Assembly: GCA_045638465.1 (NCBI GenBank)
Contig: JAZUBK010000035.1
Location: 1 to 11,327, forward strand
From: CAKVLS01 sp045638465
GTDB lineage: Bacteria > Bacillota > Clostridia > Christensenellales > UBA1242
Reading direction: 5' to 3'
Length of the DNA stretch: 11,327 nucleotides
Each line of letters begins with the position of its first letter. The stretch's first letter is position 1. Below are positions 1-7,866 of this stretch, in pieces. The notes under the pieces are model-generated. The model was given only the letters and a program-made list of their open reading frames with translations, had not been told where the DNA came from and did no database searches. Both the position numbers and the translations under genes were made by a program.

Positions 1-739
<739 letters not shown>

Positions 740-935
740 ATTGTATATAAACACTTACGTGAATATATCGTACATTAGATAATCTTGCTCTGAACTTGCT
801 TATAAAAACTGGCTTTATAAAAAGTTTGTTTGCTAGATTATTTCTCTCTTGAATTAACAAGAAACTTAAATAAACCTTAACTATTAAATTGTAATGGTTC
901 ATGTCATTTGCGAAGTACTCTTCGTTAGTGACGGT
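740..935 (-). other. 16S rRNA leader region
   Basis: About 190 bases lie between the inferred rRNA transcription start (near 932) and the mature 16S 5' end. The stretch is AT-rich and contains small inverted repeats: a 5-bp hairpin at 911-924 (CGAAG/CTTCG) and another formed by 847-851 and 858-862. These are typical of an rRNA leader, but no clear boxA antitermination motif was recognised. The processing stem partner would lie beyond the 16S 3' end, outside the window. A minus-strand frame of 87 codons here overlaps the 16S gene and is not taken as a gene. Confidence 0.6.
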
Positions 936-938
936 GTT

Positions 939-967
939 AGAATACCATATAGAAATTGAGGTGTCAA
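939..967 (-). promoter_or_regulatory. rRNA operon promoter
   Basis: On the minus strand a perfect -35 box TTGACA (962-967) is separated by 17 bases from a -10 box TATTCT (939-944, 4 of 6 matches). Directly upstream, at about 968-1015, the DNA is a series of A and T tracts like an UP element, as expected for a strong rRNA promoter. Transcription would start near 932 and run into the 16S gene. Confidence 0.75.
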
Positions 968-1138
968 CAACTTTTTTTCAAAAAAATAGCAATTTTTTGG
1001 AATTTTTCCTAAAAACCCGAATACTACCCCTGGTGTTTGCGGTTTTGATAGGGTTTTACCCGTTTTTTATGGCTAAAAAAATAAAAAAAGATATTTTATT
1101 TATGGCAAAAAATATAAAAGTTTTATAAAAAAAACATT

Positions 1139-1167
1139 AAAAACACTATTACAAATATAGTGTTTTT
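1139..1167. terminator. Bidirectional hairpin terminator
   Basis: An 11-bp perfect stem (1139-1149 with 1157-1167) encloses a 7-base loop. The run of eight T on the minus strand, just past the hairpin, is the better terminator tail; on the plus strand the tail is shorter. No protein gene ends here on either strand. It therefore either insulates the rRNA promoter or ends an unannotated minus-strand transcript starting near 1442. Confidence 0.65.
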
Positions 1168-1442
1168 ATTATCTTTTCCTTATTTTGTTTGTTTTTTAAG
1201 CTTTCTTTTTTTATCAAAAACTCTTTGGATTCACTTTATATGTTAAATAACAAAAAAATAAAATCCACCAAAAGCCTTTCAAACAGGCAGTCTTCTTACA
1301 ACCAAGCATCAGCGTTTGATTTTAAAAACCTTCCTTCTTCCCCGCAAAAATATTACATTACCTTACAAATCGTTCCCAAACAAAAATATCAAAAAAGTTT
1401 CCTTATATAATGTTATTTTATTATATATATAATATAGTCATA
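1139..1442 (-). ncRNA. Candidate small RNA (unrecognised family)
   Basis: No convincing coding frame lies between 1130 and 1544; the one 73-codon plus-strand frame starts at TTG, has no ribosome binding site and is low-complexity. The stretch at about 1262-1380 is distinctly less AT-rich than its surroundings. On the minus strand it is bounded by a promoter with a perfect TTGACA (1472-1477) and by the terminator at 1139-1167. The expected transcript is about 300 bases, with a local hairpin (4-bp stem, 1274-1288). It lacks the signatures I would expect for tmRNA, RNase P RNA or SRP RNA, and I could not form the closing helix of 6S RNA. The idea rests on promoter, island and terminator only. 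Confidence 0.3.
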
Positions 1443-1448
1443 TAAATA

Positions 1449-1477
1449 TATATAAAAGCACCTAAAAAAGTTGTCAA
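1449..1477 (-). promoter_or_regulatory. Possible minus-strand promoter sharing its -35 with the plus-strand promoter
   Basis: The heptamer TTGTCAA at 1471-1477 reads as TTGACA on the minus strand. A TATATA box lies 17 bases downstream (1449-1454, 4 of 6 matches). The surrounding DNA is almost entirely A and T, so the -10 assignment is weak; the perfect -35 is the better evidence. Confidence 0.4.
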
Positions 1478-1499
1478 TAAAAAGTATTTATTATATAAT
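1471..1499 (+). promoter_or_regulatory. Promoter of the GNAT-decarboxylase gene
   Basis: TTGTCA (1471-1476) and a perfect TATAAT (1494-1499) are separated by 17 bases. Transcription would start near 1506, giving a short leader of about 40 bases with no room for a riboswitch. The ribosome binding site AAGGAG is at 1533-1538. Confidence 0.75.
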
Positions 1500-1544
1500 T
1501 TTTTTAGAATTTGAAACACAAATTAACTTTTTAAGGAGAAAATT

Positions 1545-3611
1545 ATGGAAAGATATTCTATCTACACAGGCGAAAAAGTTACAGAAGAGATGTACCTAAA
1601 GACTTGGGAACTTGACAATATCACTTTTGAGCCAAAAGACGTTATAACAAAAAAACTAGCTCTTGACTGGTTTTACTCTAGTAAAAAGAGCATTCAGATA
1701 CTTTGGGACAACAAAGAAAATAAATTAATTGGATATATTTTTCCATTTTTGCTAAAACACTCATTTGCAACCGAATATATAATCAATAACACAAACTACC
1801 AAAAAGTTATCAAACCAAATGTTTTTTGCGATATAAAATCGGGCGAGTCTGGAGATGTTTATGTATTTAGTGCAGTTATTATTCCAGAATTTAGAGACAA
1901 AACCCTAAATATTAAAAACGAAAAATCACCATTTTATAACAAAAAAGTTATAAAGATATTGACAGAGGCTCTTGTAGAATGGGTTTACGAAATCAAAAAA
2001 CTAGGCATTTCTATCAACTATGTCTTTGCAGAAAAAGTTTCTGATGATGGCGAAAAATACCTAAAATCACTAAAAATGCAACCTTGCTTTGCTCTAGAAG
2101 ACGATAGCAAGTTCGCAAAACTATTTACACCTGATATGTTTAGCAAATGTTCGAATTACCACAAATTATATCAAATATACAACGACGAAAATAGTTGCTG
2201 TAAGTTTGACGCATCTATTTTGAAAGACCACAACTACCTACATATAAAAGACAATGTATTACATTATAGAGATCTAAACCTTCTTGACCTTGCAAAAAAA
2301 TATAACGCCCCTCTTGAAATTGCTTATACTCCAATGATCAGCGAAAGAATAAAAAGCTTGAAAGAACTTTTTGCAAACAAAATAGCAAAATATGGTTATG
2401 GTGCAAAATACAACTACGCATACGCTACCAAAGCAAACTACTATAGCGAAGTAGTACTTACCGCTCTTAAAGATGTTGATATGCTAGAAACATCATCTGC
2501 ATACGATATCGACATTATGGTAGACCTTGCAAAAAAAGGTAGAATCAAAAAAGGCTATACAGTAATCTGTAACGGTTTCAAAAACCCAAAATATATTTCT
2601 TCAATAACCTATCTTTTGGATAAAGGCATCAACGTAATACCTGTAATAGAAAACTCAAAAGAGTTTGAACTTCTAGCTCAAGTTGACCGTCCTATCAATG
2701 TAGGTATTAGATACAATAGCGACTTTGAATCAAGACTTATCAAAAACGACTTCAAAACTCAAGATGAATTTGACAATAGATTCGGCTTTAATGAAGTTGG
2801 CCTAAATGAAATGGCAGCAAAGATTAAAAATTCTAAAAACCTAACCCTAAAACTTCTTCACTTCCACTTCGGCGGCACTATCTCTAGTATCCCTAACTAC
2901 ATAAAAGGCTTTAGTAATATCTTCGAAAAATATTGCAAACTAAAGAAAAAATATGATTCGCTAGAATACTTTGACTTCGGCGGCGGATTCCCTATCAAAT
3001 ATTCTTTAACATACAAATTCGACTACGACAAACTAGTAGACAGTATGATAAAAGCCGTAAATTCTATGACAAAAGAGCACAAAATCGCTCCGCCAGAACT
3101 TATCGGAGAACACGGAAGATATACAACAGCAGACCACGGTTTCTATATCTACAAAATAGACTTTAGCAAAGAAAATTATGGCAAACACTGGTATATCATC
3201 AACGGAAGTTTGATGAATATGACTCCTGACATGTGGGGTATCCAACAAGACTTCACAATCCTTCCTGTAAACCTATACGAAAACAAATTCGTTCCTGTTT
3301 GTCTTGGCGGCGAAACTTGTGACCCAGACGATAGATATTTCCTAAACGAAGAAAATGTAAAACTATTTATGCCAAAAATTAAAGAAGGCCAGGAATTATA
3401 TATCGCAATCTTCTCTACAGGTGCATATCAAGAAATCATCTCTGGTATAGGCGGACTTCACCATTGCTTGATTCCAGAAGGTAACGAACTTATTATTCTA
3501 GAAAACAAAAAAGGCGAAAGAGAGTTTTACACCCCAAAAGCAGAATCAAACACTAAAAAAATGTTAGATTTACTAGACTACTCTAACAAAAAGTTTGTTA
3601 AAAAGTTTTAA
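1545..3611 (+). CDS. GNAT-like domain fused to arginine decarboxylase-type PLP enzyme
   Basis: This 688-residue protein has two parts. Residues about 235-688 are a fold-III PLP decarboxylase. Lys296 in YATKANYY is the expected PLP lysine; HFHFGG (440-444), the glycine loop FGGGFP (478-483), GEHGR (521-525), Cys592-Asp593 and GAYQE (626-630) follow in family order. GAYQE, and the stretch before the lysine, resemble biosynthetic arginine decarboxylase (SpeA), which makes agmatine from arginine and CO2. The lysine-to-cysteine spacing is close to the shorter ornithine decarboxylase plan, so ornithine, lysine or another substrate is possible. Residues about 1-220 resemble a GNAT acyltransferase (VYVFSAVIIPEFRDK, then a helix and NYVFAEK), but the acetyl-CoA loop lacks the usual R/QxxGxG/A. 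Start chosen for AAGGAG six bases upstream. It is monocistronic with its own terminator. Probably cytoplasmic. Confidence 0.88.
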   Translation: MERYSIYTGEKVTEEMYLKTWELDNITFEPKDVITKKLALDWFYSSKKSIQILWDNKENKLIGYIFPFLLKHSFATEYIINNTNYQKVIKPNVFCDIKSGESGDVYVFSAVIIPEFRDKTLNIKNEKSPFYNKKVIKILTEALVEWVYEIKKLGISINYVFAEKVSDDGEKYLKSLKMQPCFALEDDSKFAKLFTPDMFSKCSNYHKLYQIYNDENSCCKFDASILKDHNYLHIKDNVLHYRDLNLLDLAKKYNAPLEIAYTPMISERIKSLKELFANKIAKYGYGAKYNYAYATKANYYSEVVLTALKDVDMLETSSAYDIDIMVDLAKKGRIKKGYTVICNGFKNPKYISSITYLLDKGINVIPVIENSKEFELLAQVDRPINVGIRYNSDFESRLIKNDFKTQDEFDNRFGFNEVGLNEMAAKIKNSKNLTLKLLHFHFGGTISSIPNYIKGFSNIFEKYCKLKKKYDSLEYFDFGGGFPIKYSLTYKFDYDKLVDSMIKAVNSMTKEHKIAPPELIGEHGRYTTADHGFYIYKIDFSKENYGKHWYIINGSLMNMTPDMWGIQQDFTILPVNLYENKFVPVCLGGETCDPDDRYFLNEENVKLFMPKIKEGQELYIAIFSTGAYQEIISGIGGLHHCLIPEGNELIILENKKGEREFYTPKAESNTKKMLDLLDYSNKKFVKKF

Positions 3612-3623
3612 TATTAAAAAAAT

Positions 3624-3656
3624 AAAAAGAACTAGTTTTCCGCTAGTTCTTTTTTT
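3624..3656 (+). terminator. Terminator of the GNAT-decarboxylase gene
   Basis: A 12-bp stem (3624-3635 with 3643-3654) has a 7-base loop and runs into a T tract. The GAACTAG/CTAGTTC core is nearly identical to the terminator at 8855-8886. Confidence 0.9.
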
Positions 3657-3748
3657 GGGGCGACATGTAACTTTTGCCAAAGAAGTTTCTACACCAGCCC
3701 GTTTTATCAAAAAAATCTAAAATAACTTTTTATATACAGACAATTTGT

Positions 3749-3779
3749 TTGATACAAAAATTTTTAGTTGTGCTATACT
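3749..3779 (+). promoter_or_regulatory. Extended -10 promoter of the DHH phosphoesterase gene
   Basis: TATACT at 3774-3779 is preceded by TGC, making an extended -10. A TTGATA box at 3749-3754 is 19 bases upstream, longer than ideal, so the TG extension probably matters most. The leader is about 50 bases. Confidence 0.55.
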
Positions 3780-3834
3780 ATCTATATGAAAGTCGAACAA
3801 AAATTTTACTATACCTTATGAGGAAAAACTAAAA

Positions 3835-4782
3835 ATGAAAAACATTGTAAAGACACTTAAAAAATCAAAATCAGTTGCCATATTTGGCCACATCTCACCC
3901 GACCCAGACTGCATGGGTTCTATGCAAGGCCTAGCAAAAATATTGGAGCAAAAAGGTATCAAGGCAGATGTGTTTGTCGATACAGACAAAGACTGCAGCG
4001 AATATCCGCTATTTAATCTAAGCGAAAACTTCAACGGCGGAATTAAAGCAAGTGATTATGACACACTTATTGCAGTAGATGTTGCTACAAAACGTATGCT
4101 GGGAAAATATGGCGACACATTTGCAAATTTTGAGAATACCATATCAATCGACCATCACGGCTCTAGGGACCTTGAGGCAAAAGCTATCTATTGCGAAACT
4201 CACTCATCGTCTTGTAGCGAAATTATTTACAAACTAGCAAAGGCGTTAAAAGTAAAAGTAACCCCTGAAATTGCAGGATATTTATTTGCAGGAATTATCG
4301 GAGACACTGCGTGTTTTGAGCATGACAACGTAACCCCTCAAACACACATTATCGCAAGTGAACTTTACAAATGCGGCGCAGATACAAAAAACATAATATT
4401 TGAACTAAAGAAAAAACAAAGCTTTGCCGATATTAAACTTCGTAGTCTTGTATATGAGTCTATGGTAATAAAAGATCAAGTGGCTTATGTTATCTTCACA
4501 AAAGAAATGATAGAAAAAGCAGGTTCTGACAGAACAAAACATTTTATACCCGAAATGTTAAATATTGAAGATAATATTTTTGCCTTTGGCATCAACGAAA
4601 AAGACGACGGCTCTTACTCTGTAAGTATCCGATGCAAAAATGGTTATGACAGTTGCAAAATTGCCGAAAAATACAACGGCGGAGGCCATAAACAAGCCTC
4701 AGGACTTGCCTTTAGCGGCGACCCGAAAGTTTATGCAAAGAAACTATTTGAAGACTGCAAAGCTCAAATAAAGGCTAAATAA
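3835..4782 (+). CDS. nrnA: DHH/DHHA1 phosphoesterase, NrnA-like nanoRNase/pAp phosphatase
   Basis: The 315-residue protein carries the full DHH-family signature: GHISPDPDCMGS (18-29, with His19, Asp23 and Asp25), VDVA (81-84), the name-giving DHH at 106-108, GIIGDTACF (153-161, Asp157) and the C-terminal DHHA1 motif GGGHKQASG (282-290). These residues bind two manganese ions. Length and domain order fit NrnA, a cytoplasmic enzyme that degrades 2-5-nucleotide RNAs and in several Bacillota also dephosphorylates pAp to AMP. A related cyclic-di-AMP-derived dinucleotide phosphodiesterase role is possible, but no GdpP-type membrane or PAS domains are present. The start is preceded by GAGGAAAA at 3820-3827. 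It is monocistronic and converges on the lipoprotein gene. Confidence 0.92.
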   Translation: MKNIVKTLKKSKSVAIFGHISPDPDCMGSMQGLAKILEQKGIKADVFVDTDKDCSEYPLFNLSENFNGGIKASDYDTLIAVDVATKRMLGKYGDTFANFENTISIDHHGSRDLEAKAIYCETHSSSCSEIIYKLAKALKVKVTPEIAGYLFAGIIGDTACFEHDNVTPQTHIIASELYKCGADTKNIIFELKKKQSFADIKLRSLVYESMVIKDQVAYVIFTKEMIEKAGSDRTKHFIPEMLNIEDNIFAFGINEKDDGSYSVSIRCKNGYDSCKIAEKYNGGGHKQASGLAFSGDPKVYAKKLFEDCKAQIKAK

Positions 4783-4820
4783 CAGACGCAAAAAGCAATA
4801 AAATAACAAACACCCGACCA

Positions 4821-4852
4821 AAAAAAGCAACTCTTTTATGAGTTGCTTTTTT
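4821..4852. terminator. Bidirectional terminator shared by convergent genes
   Basis: A 13-bp perfect stem (4821-4833 with 4840-4852) with a 6-base loop has six A on one flank and six T on the other, so it can work in both directions. It lies 38 bases past the DHH gene and 17 bases past the end of the minus-strand lipoprotein gene. Confidence 0.9.
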
Positions 4853-4869
4853 ATTACATTTTGTTATTT

Positions 4870-5757
4870 TTAAACTTCTTCTACATATCCATTAGAATAA
4901 GTAAAGTTATAGCCATCTGCTGTTTTTGTAGCAGTGATTTTTTCTCTTGATTTATTCTTTCTTAGATATATAACCAAACCGCTAGTACCCTCTCGGATTT
5001 CATATGCTGTTGTACTTCTTGAGCTGCCATAAGTAGTTGATTGAAAATCAATAGTATAACCACTTCTTTCTTTTTCTATCTCAAGCTCTGTTTCTTGGAT
5101 TTTTTCACCATCTATATAGATAGAATATTCATATTCGATTTCGTCATTTTCTACAGATTGCTCATAAATGATGTAGTTATCAGCGTCTAAATAAGTTACA
5201 AATTCGATAGAACTTTCAGACTCATTGCCTTCAGATTCAAATTCTCTTTCGCCCCTAATATCGTATGTAACCCCACCAAATACAATTACACCTTCGATAG
5301 TAGAAGAAGTTTCAAGTTCTACGCCCTCATCATCTACTTCTTCTGATGTCTTTGTATTGATTTCGTTATAATACATTTTGTATGTTGTATTTTCCAATGA
5401 AATATCCATAACAAAAGTATAACTAGCCAAACCTGGATCTTCGGAAGTGTTTTTACGTGTTGTTTGTGATATACCATCTGCGATAATATTATCAAACATA
5501 GCAAGGCTGTTTGTGATACTTTCAACATCGCCATCTTCTACCATAGAAGGTCTTGAAACCGCAGATGCACCAGTCACTGATTGACCAGCCCCAGATAGAT
5601 TTTTTAGGTATTCTACGCTACTTGCGGCACACATAGCATATACGTTTTTAGCGTTTATATTAAGGTCGCCTTTTGACTGACAGCCTGTAAGTGATAAAGT
5701 TGCAGGAATCAAACTTGCACAAACAAGTGCAGTCGTCAATATTTTTTTAATTTTCAT
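4870..5757 (-). CDS. Acidic lipoprotein of unknown function
   Basis: The 295-residue protein starts with a lipoprotein signal: KIKK, a hydrophobic stretch (about 6-22) and lipobox LTGC with Cys26 as the predicted lipid-modified residue. The mature part, about 270 residues, is acidic and rich in Ser, Thr, Glu and Tyr. It alternates polar and hydrophobic residues as in beta-strands (for example 150-260), with no transmembrane segment. I do not recognise the family. It could be a surface beta-sheet lipoprotein or a solute- or polymer-binding protein, but no motif decides this. The start is fixed by AAGGAGG (5767-5773) nine bases upstream. It has its own promoter, is divergent from the BspA-like gene and convergent with the DHH gene, so it is probably monocistronic. 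Confidence 0.85.
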   Translation of the reverse strand: MKIKKILTTALVCASLIPATLSLTGCQSKGDLNINAKNVYAMCAASSVEYLKNLSGAGQSVTGASAVSRPSMVEDGDVESITNSLAMFDNIIADGISQTTRKNTSEDPGLASYTFVMDISLENTTYKMYYNEINTKTSEEVDDEGVELETSSTIEGVIVFGGVTYDIRGEREFESEGNESESSIEFVTYLDADNYIIYEQSVENDEIEYEYSIYIDGEKIQETELEIEKERSGYTIDFQSTTYGSSRSTTAYEIREGTSGLVIYLRKNKSREKITATKTADGYNFTYSNGYVEEV

Positions 5758-5783
5758 AAAAAATTTCCTCCTTTCCTAAAATA

Positions 5784-5813
5784 ATTTTAGCAATAAAAAA
5801 CAACACGTGTCAA
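5784..5813 (-). promoter_or_regulatory. Promoter of the lipoprotein gene
   Basis: On the minus strand, TTGACA (5808-5813) is followed after 18 bases by TAAAAT (5784-5789). TGC directly before the -10 adds an extended -10 element. The ribosome binding site lies only a few bases past the expected start. Confidence 0.7.
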
Positions 5814-6004
5814 TAAAATAAAAAATATTTTTTCGTTGCGAAATCATTTTTTTTGACTCTTATTTTGTTTAAAAAAACAACTCAAAAAATCAAAATAATT
5901 TAGCGTTTCGGCTGTTTTTTGTGCAAAAAACAACCTTCTTATAAACTTTTGCTCTATTTTTTATAAAAAAATTGTTATGTGCAAAACATATTTTTTTGTA
6001 TTAA
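5814..6004. other. AT-rich divergent intergenic region
   Basis: About 190 bases between the two divergent promoters contain no coding frame. The DNA is dominated by A and T tracts. A near-perfect hairpin (5910-5920 with 5925-5935, one mismatch) and a small TTCG/CGAA hairpin near 5832-5843 are visible. No recognisable operator or riboswitch was found. Confidence 0.5.
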
Positions 6005-6033
6005 TTGACGAAAAAGTCAAAAATTAGTAAACT
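6005..6033 (+). promoter_or_regulatory. Promoter of the BspA-like/glycosyltransferase unit
   Basis: TTGACG (6005-6010) and TAAACT (6028-6033) are 17 bases apart. The ribosome binding site AAGGAGG is at 6048-6054, 12 bases before the ATG, which is rather long spacing. Confidence 0.55.
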
Positions 6034-6066
6034 AAAATTAGTTATTAAAGGAGGGATAAATAGTTT

Positions 6067-7866
6067 ATGCAAGACCTATCACCGTCTTCAGACAACAAAA
6101 AGAAAAAAATAATATTTGGAATAACTCTTACTGCCGTTGCGGTAACAGCCATTGCAATACCAGTGGCAACATACATCGCCGATGAAAGTACAAAATGCGT
6201 ACTTACTATTAGCGACAACCTAACATCTACCAAAGATTATTCACTAAAAATTCAAAAAGGTACAAAAATCAGCGATTTAAAGGTTGATATAAAAGATGGC
6301 CATACTTTCCTTGGTTGGTTCAAAGACCATGCTTGTACAGAAGCATATAGCCAAGACGAGGTAATCAGCATAAAAACAACTATTTATGCAAAATACGAAG
6401 TTCATAAATTTGATGTTTCTGTAACACTTCCTCAAGACACTACTTTGACTATGCTAAAAGAAAATGGTGATGCTTATACCCCAGAAGAACTAACCGACGT
6501 GGCTTATGGCACAAAAATCAAATTTACCATTTCTTCTATAGACCAAGTAGAAGGCACATCATATTTTTATGTGATAAACAAAAATGGTGTTCCTATGCAA
6601 ACAAACTCAGAAGGCCTTTATACTTTTACGGTAAAGGAAGACGCTGAGATTTCTATTCATGGTCGTTTTGAGTACGAAACAACAAAAACCGACGTTTATG
6701 GCAATAGCCTAAAAAAGGCAATAGCCGTAATCACTAACTATATCGATTATTCAGATAGCGAAGTCGTAGATATTCCAGAGGTTATCGACGAACTAAAAGT
6801 TCAAGAAATACACAATATAAGCGGTGGCGATTTGTCAGACGAAAACGACTCAATCAAAACTCTAAACATTTCTAAAAACGTAAGATATATTAACGCTCAA
6901 TACCTAAAACTTTGCAAACATTTGCGCACTATCAATGTATCAGAAACAAATACTGCTATGCATGTTAAAAATGATATTTTGTATTTGCAAGAAGGTAGTA
7001 GCTTATCTGCAGTATTCTATCCTATAGAAAATGTCTCAAAAAATGTTGTTCTTCAAGCAAACACAACACATATTGATTCTTATGCTTTTGCTTATTCTGA
7101 CATCACATCAACAAACATCGCATCACTTACTAAACTAGCATATATTGGCGACTGTGCCTTTTTGAGCACTAACCTTACCACTATTACGCTACCAGACTCA
7201 GTAAAATTTTTAGGTTATTCTGCGTTTAACTCTTGCCAATCACTTGCGGAGGTAAATATCCTTTGCGACTCACTAGATCTAGGATTTGACATGGCCGATG
7301 GTGCACACGGTTGGGCCTCAGTTCAAGGACTTTCTTACGCTTTTGCCAACTGCCCTGCTCTTGCAAAAATTTATTGGGATGCAAACACCAATCTATCAAC
7401 TGTTACATATCCAGACTTTCCAAATGCGCCTTTTTCTTATGCCTCAGGATTATTTTTCAACTCTGGCATAGAGGGTGGCGTTGAGTTTAAAATCGGTAAG
7501 CATGTTACAAACTTTGACCACGAAAACATACTTGCAAACTCAAATACCTATTATATCTCTCTGGGTTCTACATTAAAAGTTGCTTCTCTTATCTTTGAAA
7601 CAGGCTCTCACAACGCTTTAGCCTCTTTTGGTGAATCAATCGCTTGGAAAGTCAACCAAAGCAATTACTATCAAACGATTCAAGACAATTTAACCCAAGT
7701 TTATTTTGAAAAAGACTTCTTTACAACAGCAGGATTAAATCTTGATATGACATTTACAATCAACGCTGGTGGTTACGGTTCAAAAATAAGTTATGCTTAT
7801 GATTCTACCATCGAAAACGATAACTATTACGTATTTACTCAAGCTGTGGAGGATCCAGAATTTTAA
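6067..7866 (+). CDS. Membrane-anchored BspA-like leucine-rich-repeat surface protein
   Basis: The 599-residue protein has a short cytoplasmic N-terminus with KKKK (11-14) and one hydrophobic segment (about 15-38) that should act as an uncleaved anchor. An InlB/Listeria-Bacteroides type repeat follows (about 78-111, FLGWF then AKYE). From about 264 come BspA-type (LRR_5) repeats, such as VRYINAQYL, THIDSYAFAYS, YIGDCAFLS and LTTITLPDSVKFLGYSAFNSC. The C-terminal third continues with beta-rich sequence and repeats that are hard to delimit. No LPXTG motif or cell-wall-binding repeats are seen, so the N-terminal helix is the likely anchor. BspA-like proteins often mediate adhesion or host contact, but the ligand here is unknown. 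The stop codon overlaps the start of the glycosyltransferase gene, which suggests joint expression. Confidence 0.85.
   Translation: MQDLSPSSDNKKKKIIFGITLTAVAVTAIAIPVATYIADESTKCVLTISDNLTSTKDYSLKIQKGTKISDLKVDIKDGHTFLGWFKDHACTEAYSQDEVISIKTTIYAKYEVHKFDVSVTLPQDTTLTMLKENGDAYTPEELTDVAYGTKIKFTISSIDQVEGTSYFYVINKNGVPMQTNSEGLYTFTVKEDAEISIHGRFEYETTKTDVYGNSLKKAIAVITNYIDYSDSEVVDIPEVIDELKVQEIHNISGGDLSDENDSIKTLNISKNVRYINAQYLKLCKHLRTINVSETNTAMHVKNDILYLQEGSSLSAVFYPIENVSKNVVLQANTTHIDSYAFAYSDITSTNIASLTKLAYIGDCAFLSTNLTTITLPDSVKFLGYSAFNSCQSLAEVNILCDSLDLGFDMADGAHGWASVQGLSYAFANCPALAKIYWDANTNLSTVTYPDFPNAPFSYASGLFFNSGIEGGVEFKIGKHVTNFDHENILANSNTYYISLGSTLKVASLIFETGSHNALASFGESIAWKVNQSNYYQTIQDNLTQVYFEKDFFTTAGLNLDMTFTINAGGYGSKISYAYDSTIENDNYYVFTQAVEDPEF

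Noticed and set aside
901..1128. Plus-strand 75-codon reading frame starting at ATG 901
   Set aside because: It runs antisense through the rRNA promoter and its A/T tracts, giving a Phe/Lys-rich product with no ribosome binding site.
1189..1410. Plus-strand 73-codon reading frame
   Set aside because: TTG start, no ribosome binding site, low-complexity product and no promoter; the region is better explained as non-coding.
1139..1442. tmRNA, RNase P RNA, SRP RNA or 6S RNA in the gap
   Set aside because: None of the conserved cores of the first three was found on either strand, and no long closing helix typical of 6S RNA could be built by eye.
3657..3748. Small gene or RNA between the decarboxylase and DHH genes
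   Set aside because: No frame with a ribosome binding site, no promoter-terminator pair and no notable structure were seen.
7286..7471. Alternative-frame reading frame inside the BspA-like gene
   Set aside because: It is a shadow of the longer gene, which shows clear leucine-rich repeats in its own frame.
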